Under the pieces are notes generated by a model, which was not told where the DNA came from, did no database searches, and saw only the letters and a program-made list of their open reading frames with translations. A stretch of 35,281 nt of DNA from a virus, in the IMG/VR virus record IMGVR_UViG_3300025137_000123, positions 1-35,281 of that record. One strand, written 5' to 3'. A program made the position numbers and the translations under genes. Below, one piece after another: positions 6,660-13,080 of the stretch (position 1 is the stretch's first letter; each line of letters opens with the position of its first letter).

Positions 6660-7526
6660 ATGACTGAAGAAAAAAACATAACAACATTGGTTGCCGACAT
6701 GGAGAGTATCTCTATTGGTGGTAATGGTTGGACAGGTAACGATGGCAGCCTAATGGGTAGTAGGATTGCCTTGTCGTCCAACCAAAGATTTTGTAACGAA
6801 AATAAACCTAGAGATTTTCTCTCCCTTTCTTCTCTAGGTGTAACTTGCAAACGCAAGCTTTGGTACAAGATCAATCAGCCTGAGCAAGCTGAGAGTATGA
6901 GACCTAACACGTTGTTAAAGTTTTTCTTCGGTGATATGCTCGAAGAAGTGGCTGTGCAAATGGCTAAAGCTTCGGGACATAGGGTGGAAGGGATGCAGAC
7001 ACCTCTCGTTATTGAGGGGATAAAAGGTCATAGAGATGCCGTCATTGATGGTGTTACTATAGACGTTAAGTCTGCATCACCTTTTGCTTTCAAAAAATTT
7101 AAAGAAGGTAAGCTAAGAGAGGATGATCCATTCGGATACATCTCACAATTATCTTCTTATGTATACGCAGGTAAAGATGACCCTCTTGTTACAGAGAAAA
7201 ATAAAGGTGGCTTCCTAGTCATTGATAAAGTTAATGGTAGTATCTGTTTAGATATGTATGACTTCTCTGAAGAACTAAACAACAAAGAACAAGAGGTCAG
7301 AGACATAAAAGAAATGGTGAAGGGTTCTATTCCAAAGGATAGGATACCACCTGTACCTCAGAGTAGTTCATCACCCAACACAAAGCTATCTATAAACTGC
7401 AGCTACTGTGAGTTTAAGGGTACATGTTGGCCTGAAGCTAGGAAGTTTTTGTATAGCAATGGGCCAGTGTACTTGGTTGATGTAGTTAATGAGCCTAAAG
7501 TTTTTGAGTGGACGGATGAAGCCTAA
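6660..7526 (+). CDS. Cas4/RecB-like Fe-S exonuclease
   Basis: A 288-residue PD-(D/E)XK nuclease of the Cas4/AddB kind. The iron-sulfur cysteines are Cys63 (T-C-K-R-K-L-W-Y) and Cys247, Cys250, Cys256 (C-S-Y-C-E-F-K-G-T-C). The active site has D126 in G-H-R-D, D135-V-K137 and the RecB-type Q163-L-S-S-Y167. Such enzymes degrade DNA from ends; here the enzyme probably does the work of T7 gene 6 exonuclease in breaking down host DNA and processing ends. It directly follows the SSB gene and overlaps the next nuclease gene. Confidence 0.85.
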   Translation: MTEEKNITTLVADMESISIGGNGWTGNDGSLMGSRIALSSNQRFCNENKPRDFLSLSSLGVTCKRKLWYKINQPEQAESMRPNTLLKFFFGDMLEEVAVQMAKASGHRVEGMQTPLVIEGIKGHRDAVIDGVTIDVKSASPFAFKKFKEGKLREDDPFGYISQLSSYVYAGKDDPLVTEKNKGGFLVIDKVNGSICLDMYDFSEELNNKEQEVRDIKEMVKGSIPKDRIPPVPQSSSSPNTKLSINCSYCEFKGTCWPEARKFLYSNGPVYLVDVVNEPKVFEWTDEA

Positions 7527-7860
7527 GAGTTCCAAAGCTAAAGGCAGGGTACTACAAAACTTTGTTAGAGATAAAATAGTAGAGGTCTTTCCTCACTTTG
7601 AAGTTGACATAGATATTCGTTCAGCTATCATGGGGGAGACAGGTGAAGACATAAAGCTTTCAAAGAAAGCAAGAGAACAATTTCCTTTTAGTGTTGAGTG
7701 TAAGTCTTTAGCTTCTGTTGCGGTGTATCGACACATGGAACAAGCTCAAGCTAACTGTCCCAAGGGAGCTACACCTCTTGTTGTTGTAAAAGAAAACAGA
7801 AAGAAACCTTTAGCTATACTAGACTTTGATTATTTTATGGAGATGTTTAATGGACATTAG
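7516..7860 (+). CDS. PD-(D/E)XK endonuclease, Holliday-junction resolvase-like
   Basis: A 114-residue basic protein. Active-site candidates are D45 (T-G-E-D-I) and V-E61-C-K63, with Q76 in a following helix, the arrangement of small PD-(D/E)XK endonucleases and of T7 endonuclease I-type resolvases. The N-terminus K-P-K-S-S-K-A-K-G-R would bind DNA. The likely role is cutting branched replication intermediates or debranching before packaging. ATG 7516 is preferred to an earlier in-frame ATG at 7489 because it gives a short overlap with the nuclease upstream and has GGA before it. The exact family is not certain. Confidence 0.7.
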   Translation: MKPKSSKAKGRVLQNFVRDKIVEVFPHFEVDIDIRSAIMGETGEDIKLSKKAREQFPFSVECKSLASVAVYRHMEQAQANCPKGATPLVVVKENRKKPLAILDFDYFMEMFNGH

Positions 7861-8101
7861 AGAGAAGACAGTAAAGATACACAAGGTATCTGACGGCCCT
7901 TACGAAGACGGTCCAGGCTTTTACAATCGATGTGTTGTAGAAGAAGAGGACGGTAAGGTTTATATACAAGATGTTATGTACCCTACGTTAAAGGCAGCAT
8001 ACCATGACATAAATGTTTTGAACAGTAGAATAGAACCTATTGTTACAAGAGTAGGTTATACAGAGGATGCAACAGATTGTTTGATTTTGAAAGTAAACTA
8101 A
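7850..8101 (+). CDS. hypothetical protein (83 aa)
   Basis: ATG at 7850 follows GGAG by about seven bases and overlaps the nuclease end by 11 bases. The product is a soluble protein with D-G-P-Y-E-D-G-P-G-F-Y and R-C-V-V-E-E-E-D-G-K-V-Y-I, suggesting a small beta-rich fold. No family is recognised. It sits in the nucleotide and recombination cluster. Confidence 0.6.
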   Translation: MDIREKTVKIHKVSDGPYEDGPGFYNRCVVEEEDGKVYIQDVMYPTLKAAYHDINVLNSRIEPIVTRVGYTEDATDCLILKVN

Positions 8102-8262
8102 ATGCTTTAGCAGATAACTATGGTATTGAGTTACTCTTAGAGCAGAATGATATAACCCCTCATCTTATTATTAAGTTCTTGATTGATGAGAAACTTATTG
8201 ATCTTGACGATTACTTTAACACAGATGTAGAGATGGAACAGTGGAAGGAACTAGAACAATGA
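8077..8262 (+). CDS. small acidic hypothetical protein (61 aa), TTG start
   Basis: The frame opens at TTG 8077, 25 bases inside the preceding gene, with AGAGGA about nine bases upstream; no in-frame ATG gives a longer product. The protein is acidic and helical, with L-A-D-N-Y-G-I-E-L-L-L-E-Q-N-D-I-T and L-I-D-L-D-D-Y-F. The stop overlaps the MazG start. Function unknown; the tight coupling on both sides supports that it is real. Confidence 0.5.
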   Translation: MFDFESKLNALADNYGIELLLEQNDITPHLIIKFLIDEKLIDLDDYFNTDVEMEQWKELEQ

Positions 8263-8627
8263 TGACAGAAGAAGACATTGCTCCGTTCAGAGAGTGGGAA
8301 GACTTGAGTAGGTTAGAACAGTTTGATTCTTACCAGACTGCAGCAAGTAGTTTTGCACAGTACCCTAAAGATCAAGAGCTTACCTATCTTGCATTAGGTT
8401 TAGTCTCTGAAGCTGGTGAAGTGGCAGATAAAATTAAGAAAAAAATTAGAGATGGTAAGTTTGACCCAAAAGAATTAGCTAAAGAACTAGGTGATTGTCT
8501 TTGGTACACTACTCTACTGGCTACACATCTTGACTACAACATGTCGGAGATAGCTAGTATGAACATCGATAAACTTGCAAGTCGTAGAACAAGAAACAAA
8601 ATACAAGGATCGGGAGACAACAGATAA
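8259..8627 (+). CDS. mazG: MazG-like nucleotide pyrophosphohydrolase
   Basis: A 122-residue single-domain MazG-type enzyme. The metal-binding signature is E51-A-G-E54 in L-V-S-E-A-G-E-V-A and E76-L-G-D79 in K-E-L-G-D-C-L-W-Y, the E-x-x-E...E-x-x-D pattern of all-alpha NTP pyrophosphatases. It hydrolyses NTPs or dNTPs to monophosphates; in marine phages it is thought to feed host nucleotides into phage DNA synthesis or to lower alarmone levels. ATG 8259 overlaps the previous TGA. The next gene, ribonucleotide reductase, overlaps its stop, so the pair is coupled. Confidence 0.85.
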   Translation: MMTEEDIAPFREWEDLSRLEQFDSYQTAASSFAQYPKDQELTYLALGLVSEAGEVADKIKKKIRDGKFDPKELAKELGDCLWYTTLLATHLDYNMSEIASMNIDKLASRRTRNKIQGSGDNR

Positions 8628-10315
8628 TGAGCTACAAGTCTAACTTAAACCCTATGTTCAGATCAAAATTTTCTGAAGATATATTTAACCAAAAGTATAA
8701 ACATCAAGGAGCAGAGACATGGTCAGAGTTGGCTGGTACTGTTGTTAATGATGTGTGTTCAGTGGCAGGTAATGCTTTTTCTCAGGAAGACAGAGACCAA
8801 CTGGAAGAATATATTAGGGATCTAAAGTTTATTCCAGGTGGACGTTATCTTTATTACGCAGGTAGGGACAACAAGTTCTTCAACAACTGCTACCTTTTAA
8901 AAGCAGAGGAAGATACAAGAGAGGATTGGGCTGACCTATCGTGGAAGTCTGAGTCTTGTCTGATGACTGGTGGTGGTATTGGCATAGACTACAGTATCTA
9001 TCGACCTGAAGGTTCTCTTATCAAACGAACAGGTGGTCAAGCATCTGGCCCTATACCTAAAATGAATATGATTAATGAGATTGGCAGGAGAGTAATGCAA
9101 GGTGGCAGCAGAAGGTCAGCTATCTATGCAAGTCTTAACTGGAAACATGGGGACATAGAACAATTCTTAAAGGCAAAGGATTGGGCTTCCATGCCAGTAG
9201 GTAGTACAGGTAAAACTTTATGGGACATTAAACAAGAAGACTTTAATTTTCCTGCACCTCTTGACATGACTAATGTCTCTGTCAACTACGACACAGAATG
9301 GTTACTGAACTACTACGAGACAGGTGATTCAGGTGAGGTGTTCAAGGCTAATGTTAGACAAGCAATGCAGTCAGCCGAACCAGGATTTTCTTTTAACTTC
9401 TTTGACAAAGAGAAAGAGACATTAAGAAATGCTTGTACTGAAGTAACAAGTGAAGACGACAGTGACGTATGTAACTTAGGTTCTTTAAACTTTGGAAGAA
9501 TAGAAAGCTTACAAGAACTTACTAATGTTGTTAGACTCTCAGTCATGTTCCTAATCTGTGGCACTTTAAAAGCAGAGCTTCCATACCCAAAGATAGGTCT
9601 TGTTCGAGCCAAGAACCGTAGGCTAGGGCTAGGTTTCATGGGTGTACATGAGTGGTTGCTCAAGAAAAACTCTAGGTATGAGGTTACTCCAGAGCTTCAC
9701 CAATGGCTATCAGTATATCGAGGTGAGTCAGACAAAGTCTCTAAAGAATTTGCCGACACTCTATCTATTACAAGACCTGTAGCTAACAGAGCTATTGCTC
9801 CTACTGGATCTATTGGTATACTTGCTGGTACATCAACAGGTATTGAACCTGTCTTTGCTGCAGCTTACAAGAGAAGGTTCTTAACAGGCCAAAGTAAATG
9901 GAAGTATTCTTATGTTGTTGACGATGTAACAAAGGTACTTGTTGAGCAAGGCCACGACCCTGACAAAATCGAAACAGCATTAGACTTAGCTTCTGATTAT
10001 GAAAGACGTATTAAATTCCAAGCAGATGTACAAGACTATGTAGATATGTCTATCTCTTCTACTATAAACTTACCACCTTGGGGTAGTAAACTAAACAATG
10101 AAGATACTGTTGATAAGTTTAGTTCTACCCTAGCTAAGTATGCCAGTAGACTAAGAGGATTTACATGTTACCCAGATGGAAGTAGAGGTGGACAACCTCT
10201 TACTTCTGTGCCATACTCAGAGGCAGTAACTAAACTAGGGGATGTATTCGAAGAGAACGTAGAAACCCATGACATATGTGACATCACTGGTGTTGGTGGA
10301 TCGTGTGGAGTATAA
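8627..10315 (+). CDS. nrdJ: ribonucleotide reductase, class II (cobalamin-dependent) type
   Basis: A 562-residue ribonucleotide reductase. Active-site cysteines are C88 (F-F-N-N-C-Y), the radical Cys270 in N268-A-C-T-E272, and C282 (D-V-C-N-L-G-S-L-N). A-P-T-G-S-I-G-I-L-A-G-T (391-402) forms the phosphate-binding loop. Two C-terminal cysteines, 551 and 560, can relay electrons. The single-subunit gene without a small (NrdB) subunit beside it, and the P-G-G-R plus N-N-C-Y context, point to class II as in other marine podoviruses. It makes deoxyribonucleotides from host ribonucleotides. Assignment to class II rather than class I rests on family resemblance. Confidence 0.88.
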   Translation: MSYKSNLNPMFRSKFSEDIFNQKYKHQGAETWSELAGTVVNDVCSVAGNAFSQEDRDQLEEYIRDLKFIPGGRYLYYAGRDNKFFNNCYLLKAEEDTREDWADLSWKSESCLMTGGGIGIDYSIYRPEGSLIKRTGGQASGPIPKMNMINEIGRRVMQGGSRRSAIYASLNWKHGDIEQFLKAKDWASMPVGSTGKTLWDIKQEDFNFPAPLDMTNVSVNYDTEWLLNYYETGDSGEVFKANVRQAMQSAEPGFSFNFFDKEKETLRNACTEVTSEDDSDVCNLGSLNFGRIESLQELTNVVRLSVMFLICGTLKAELPYPKIGLVRAKNRRLGLGFMGVHEWLLKKNSRYEVTPELHQWLSVYRGESDKVSKEFADTLSITRPVANRAIAPTGSIGILAGTSTGIEPVFAAAYKRRFLTGQSKWKYSYVVDDVTKVLVEQGHDPDKIETALDLASDYERRIKFQADVQDYVDMSISSTINLPPWGSKLNNEDTVDKFSSTLAKYASRLRGFTCYPDGSRGGQPLTSVPYSEAVTKLGDVFEENVETHDICDITGVGGSCGV

Positions 10316-10324
10316 GGATAAGTA

Positions 10325-10765
10325 ATGCAGAAAAGAAAATTTAGTAAGACACTATACGATGAGTATGATGAGAAAGCAAAGACAACTCTTATGTCTCACC
10401 TCGAAGCTAGAGGACATACTATCAGTCAGTCTAAAGAAGACTACAACGTAGACATTGTTTCTGAGAAGGAAGGGTACACCTACTTCAATGAGGCAGAGGT
10501 TAAGGTATCTTGGAAAGAAGATTGGCCTAGTAACTGGGCTGACATTAGAATACCAGAACGTAAGAAAAGATTAGTTGAGAAGTACGGCAAAGAAAATGGA
10601 GTACTAAACTTCTACATCTTTAGGAAAGATATGAAACAGGTGTTCAGAATAAAAGATACCTGCCTCACAGAAGACAGGTTGAAGCCAGCTTTCGGCCCTA
10701 ACATTGCACCAGGAGAGAAGTTCTTCCACATCCCTTACGGTGATGCAGACCTTCTTGTTGTATGA
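10325..10765 (+). CDS. nuclease-like hypothetical protein (146 aa)
   Basis: A 146-residue protein with an N-V-D43-I-V...E56-A-E58-V-K60 pattern, matching the D...E-x-K layout of PD-(D/E)XK nucleases, preceded by a helix and a G-H-T-I strand as in VRR-NUC or Holliday-resolvase-like folds. It then continues with a basic helix and V-L-N-F-Y-I-F-R-K-D. It resembles uncharacterised proteins found next to ribonucleotide reductase in marine phages. It would be the third candidate nuclease of the early region. It follows the reductase by nine bases with AAGGATAAG as ribosome site. Confidence 0.5.
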   Translation: MQKRKFSKTLYDEYDEKAKTTLMSHLEARGHTISQSKEDYNVDIVSEKEGYTYFNEAEVKVSWKEDWPSNWADIRIPERKKRLVEKYGKENGVLNFYIFRKDMKQVFRIKDTCLTEDRLKPAFGPNIAPGEKFFHIPYGDADLLVV

Positions 10766-11034
10766 TACTTCCGAAGGATGCAAAAGAACGGAAGTCTATC
10801 CCAGTATACACTGGGTTTGTTAAGTACTTTCCTAGAGCTATGGCAGCAGTAGCTAAAATCTCTATGAGTGGTGGTATCCAACATGGGCAATCACCAGATA
10901 AAATATTCTGGGATAGGTCTAAGTCAGGTGATGAACTCGATGCTCTGATGAGACACATGCTTGACGAAGAGTGGGGTCAGGTAGCTTGGAGAGCTATGGC
11001 TAACCTTGAGAAACAGTTAGAGAGAGAAGAGTAA
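10762..11034 (+). CDS. DUF5664 / dGTP diphosphohydrolase N-terminal-like protein
   Basis: A 90-residue protein with K-E-R-K-S-I-P-V-Y-T-G-F-V-K-Y-F-P-R-A-M-A-A-V-A and later W-D-R-S-K-S-G-D-E-L-D-A-L-M-R-H-M, which I recognise as the small helical DUF5664 type (called dATP/dGTP diphosphohydrolase N-terminal domain). That domain is common in tailed phages, alone or fused to MazG-like parts. Together with MazG and ribonucleotide reductase it points to nucleotide-pool control. Whether this short form is catalytic is unknown. The ATG overlaps the stop upstream. Confidence 0.6.
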   Translation: MILPKDAKERKSIPVYTGFVKYFPRAMAAVAKISMSGGIQHGQSPDKIFWDRSKSGDELDALMRHMLDEEWGQVAWRAMANLEKQLEREE

Positions 11035-11225
11035 TGTGGTCTCCTATTGTGTTACTCTGTCTGGCAAACATGACTGACTGCATCACAGTAGGTGGCCCAC
11101 TAACATACAATAAAGAAAATTGTATTGAGTCTATAAAAGATACAGGTATACCTTATTTAAAACAAAAGTACCCCAACCGAAAGGTTATTAATTTTACCTG
11201 TTACGATTGGGGTACTGATGTTTAG
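11034..11225 (+). CDS. small Cys-rich protein with hydrophobic N-terminus (63 aa)
   Basis: ATG overlaps the previous TAA (TAATG). The first 13 residues are hydrophobic (W-S-P-I-V-L-L-C-L-A-N-M) and four cysteines are at 9, 16, 30 and 56. The rest is C-I-T-V-G-G-P-L-T-Y, then E-N-C-I-E-S-I and N-F-T-C-Y-D-W. The pattern recurs as a last early gene in marine phages. It may be exported and disulfide-bonded; no function is known. Its TAG overlaps the stop codon of the convergent late operon, and a hairpin at 11167-11216 lies inside it. Confidence 0.6.
   Translation: MWSPIVLLCLANMTDCITVGGPLTYNKENCIESIKDTGIPYLKQKYPNRKVINFTCYDWGTDV
11167..11216 (-). terminator. hairpin, probable terminator of the leftward late operon
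   Basis: AGTACCCCAA at 11167-11176 and TTGGGGTACT at 11207-11216 form a perfect 10-bp inverted repeat enclosing 30 bases. On the minus strand the stem is followed at once by TTTGTTTT, as in an intrinsic terminator, just beyond the last late gene. A nested AACC-GAAA-GGTT hairpin lies at 11175-11186. On the plus strand a run of nine T at 11234-11242 follows 17 bases after the stem, so partial two-way action is possible. Confidence 0.6.
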
Positions 11226-11317
11226 TAAGCTGATTTTTTTTTCTTAGACTTCTTTATTTTTTTAGTCTTCATTATTTTCTTTGAACCTTTTCCGTAGGTC
11301 TTTGATCCTTTTGGCAT
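11222..11317 (-). CDS. 31-aa lysine-rich protein, last late gene
   Basis: The start is the ATG at 11317, which shares its A with the TAA of the spanin-like gene, with AAAGGA just upstream. The product starts M-P-K-G-S-K-T-Y-G-K-G-S-K-K and ends in runs of lysine. M-P-K-G-x-x-T-Y-G is a common opening of tiny basic phage proteins of unknown function. A longer frame starting at 11419 would only add residues overlapping the spanin-like gene. The stop overlaps the stop of the convergent early operon. Confidence 0.55.
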   Translation of the reverse strand: MPKGSKTYGKGSKKIMKTKKIKKSKKKKSAY

Positions 11318-11685
11318 TATCCTTTGTACCTTCCTAATGTTATTGTTTTTAAAAATCCTCTCCATATCTCTATTGGTGAGGGGAGTACCCATCCTAAGAC
11401 GAGTAGGAGTATTACCCACATGGGTATGTCTTGATTCATCACACTAATCTTACCCACGTCACCAGCAGGTTTGATAGCTGACGTTTCAATCTGTACAACT
11501 TCGGCATTAATCTCTTGATCTCGACTCTGATCAACAAGAGATTGATTGTTTTCTTTACCTACTTGAGTGTTGGCTGCAACATTAGTACCACCACTTTTAC
11601 TGCCACCACTTAACATCTTTGCTACACCAAGGGCAGCACAACCAGATAGAGATAGGGATAAGAGTAGGGCTATTATAAGTTTCAT
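11317..11685 (-). CDS. lipoprotein with C-terminal membrane segment, candidate u-spanin
   Basis: A 122-residue protein opens with a lipoprotein signal (hydrophobic 3-13, lipobox L-S-G-C16). A polar, Gln/Ser/Asn-rich linker (about 25-85) follows, then a membrane segment around 88-103 (P-M-W-V-I-L-L-L-V-L-G-W-V-L) and a basic tail. Outer-membrane lipid anchor plus inner-membrane C-terminal span is the layout of unimolecular spanins such as T1 gp11, which join the two membranes at lysis. The neighbour upstream is a cell-wall hydrolase. Assignment rests on topology and context, not on sequence match. It implies a Gram-negative host. Confidence 0.6.
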   Translation of the reverse strand: MKLIIALLLSLSLSGCAALGVAKMLSGGSKSGGTNVAANTQVGKENNQSLVDQSRDQEINAEVVQIETSAIKPAGDVGKISVMNQDIPMWVILLLVLGWVLPSPIEIWRGFLKTITLGRYKG

Positions 11686-11697
11686 TAGTTATCTTTC

Positions 11698-13071
11698 TTA
11701 AGGGTACATCTCATCTTCAAGTTGTTCTGTTCTATTCCAACGAATTTGTGCTGGTGTTAACGTCTCCCCAGTTTGTATTGTGTTGTCGTGTCCCACTATT
11801 CTTCTAAGTTTATTCCTAGTCAGATCACCTATAAAAAAGTCATTTCTAGTACTACTGCTTGAACCTGCTTTACTGGTTAAATAGGCCATAGCTACAGGTG
11901 CAGCATACTTAGGATCATTGACAAGTTCAGGGTTTGAGATTAAATCTATACCTAGAATTTTACCTATAGCTTCGTAGTTTGAACGTCCTGTAAGCTGAAT
12001 CAAACCTCTGCCCTTAAATCTAGAGCCATCTCCTACTTGGGTGTTGCCTAGTTTGGAGCTGGTATCACGGTATTGGTCATCATAGTAGATGTCAAAGATC
12101 ATATCATTCTTAGTTGCATCATCTGCAGCAATCCAATCGGGGTCAGTAGCAAGTGCATTAAAGGCGGCAGCCCTTGCAACCCTAAATCTACCTTGCACTA
12201 ACGTCGGATGGACTGCTAACTCAGCAGGTGTTCTATTACTCCCTTTAACACTTGAGTAAAGGTAAGGGATCTCTACAAGATTTCTACCCCCTGTCTCTGC
12301 TTCAACTGTAGCCACAAATGCAGCAGCTTTAATAGGATCACTAATGTTTTCTTTAGCCCAAGTCTTTACTTTTGCTAAATCAGGAGCAGTACCAGCTTCA
12401 TTAAGTACAGATTTTCTTGTAGATTCTTTGCGAGAGTCTAAAAAATTTGGATCTTTCATAGCAGCTAAAGTTTCGTCATTTAGTTCTTCTGAAATGGGTA
12501 GGCCATTTTTAGACTGCCATTTTACTAGGCTACGTTTAGAAATATTACCCCAGATACCGTCAGCAGCTACCCCAAGGTACTCTTGAGCATCTCTATTTTG
12601 TGCATTAGTTCTTGGCTGAGGTTGTTGATTATTAGTTTCTAAAATTGTTTGTTGATCAGGGTCTAAAGATCCCCTTAACACCTGAGTATTAATACCTTCA
12701 ACTTCAACTGGTGGTTGTTCTGTCGTAGGTTGTTCGGTCGTGGGTTGACCTTCTTTTTTTATTCTTTGCTTGTAAACATCAGGGTCTTCAATGTAGTACT
12801 CCATACGAATTGGATTTGAAGGAGAAAAGTATTCTTGTAATTGAATATTTAAGTCGTCCATTTTATTTTTCTCTGGAATGTAATACTCTTGAGCACCTGG
12901 TTCTGTTGTTGTAGCTTCAGAAGGACTGAAATAATTTTTTATTTCTGAAAACAAATCAACAAAAGTTTCACCCAATACATCTGATATTGTTTTTACTTCT
13001 AGTGACTTATTAAGTTCCATTGTGTCGAGTGCAATACCAAGTAGCTTACTATCTTCTCTTAATGCTGGCAT
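11698..13071 (-). CDS. peptidoglycan-binding / GH19-like lysin
   Basis: A 457-residue protein. Residues 1-125 are an unrecognised region with a duplicated Y-F-S-P-S...E-Y-Y-I motif (47-65 and 81-94) and a T-T-E-Q-P linker. Residues 160-206 resemble a peptidoglycan-binding domain (D-G-I-W-G). Residues about 230-450 are a lysozyme-like GH19 domain with candidate catalytic Glu in V-E257-A-E259-T-G-G and the signature G-D-G-S-R-F-K-G-R-G-L-I-Q-L-T-G (347-362). It cleaves cell-wall glycan. It has no signal peptide. Being directly downstream of the ejection-protein genes and long for an endolysin, it could be a virion-borne lysin for entry, a lysis enzyme, or both. Confidence 0.8.
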   Translation of the reverse strand: MPALREDSKLLGIALDTMELNKSLEVKTISDVLGETFVDLFSEIKNYFSPSEATTTEPGAQEYYIPEKNKMDDLNIQLQEYFSPSNPIRMEYYIEDPDVYKQRIKKEGQPTTEQPTTEQPPVEVEGINTQVLRGSLDPDQQTILETNNQQPQPRTNAQNRDAQEYLGVAADGIWGNISKRSLVKWQSKNGLPISEELNDETLAAMKDPNFLDSRKESTRKSVLNEAGTAPDLAKVKTWAKENISDPIKAAAFVATVEAETGGRNLVEIPYLYSSVKGSNRTPAELAVHPTLVQGRFRVARAAAFNALATDPDWIAADDATKNDMIFDIYYDDQYRDTSSKLGNTQVGDGSRFKGRGLIQLTGRSNYEAIGKILGIDLISNPELVNDPKYAAPVAMAYLTSKAGSSSSTRNDFFIGDLTRNKLRRIVGHDNTIQTGETLTPAQIRWNRTEQLEDEMYP

Positions 13072-13080
13072 AAGTTTTCC

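Noticed and set aside
7604-7631. TTGACA-N16-TATCAT promoter-like sequence inside the resolvase-like gene
   Set aside because: Intragenic with no gap after it; in a 60% AT genome such matches occur by chance, so it is not listed as a feature.
9266-9290. TTGACA...TGTCAA inverted repeat inside the reductase gene
   Set aside because: Both arms are explained by coding sequence and no -10 box follows at correct spacing; likely chance.
8259-11034. Possible 2-aminoadenine (Z-DNA) pathway from MazG and dGTP diphosphohydrolase-like genes
   Set aside because: No PurZ or DatZ gene is visible, and both gene types are common in phages with normal bases.
11318-11419. N-terminal extension of the tiny basic protein to a start at 11419
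   Set aside because: It would lie wholly within the spanin-like gene; the ATG at 11317 has a ribosome site and the usual stop-start overlap.
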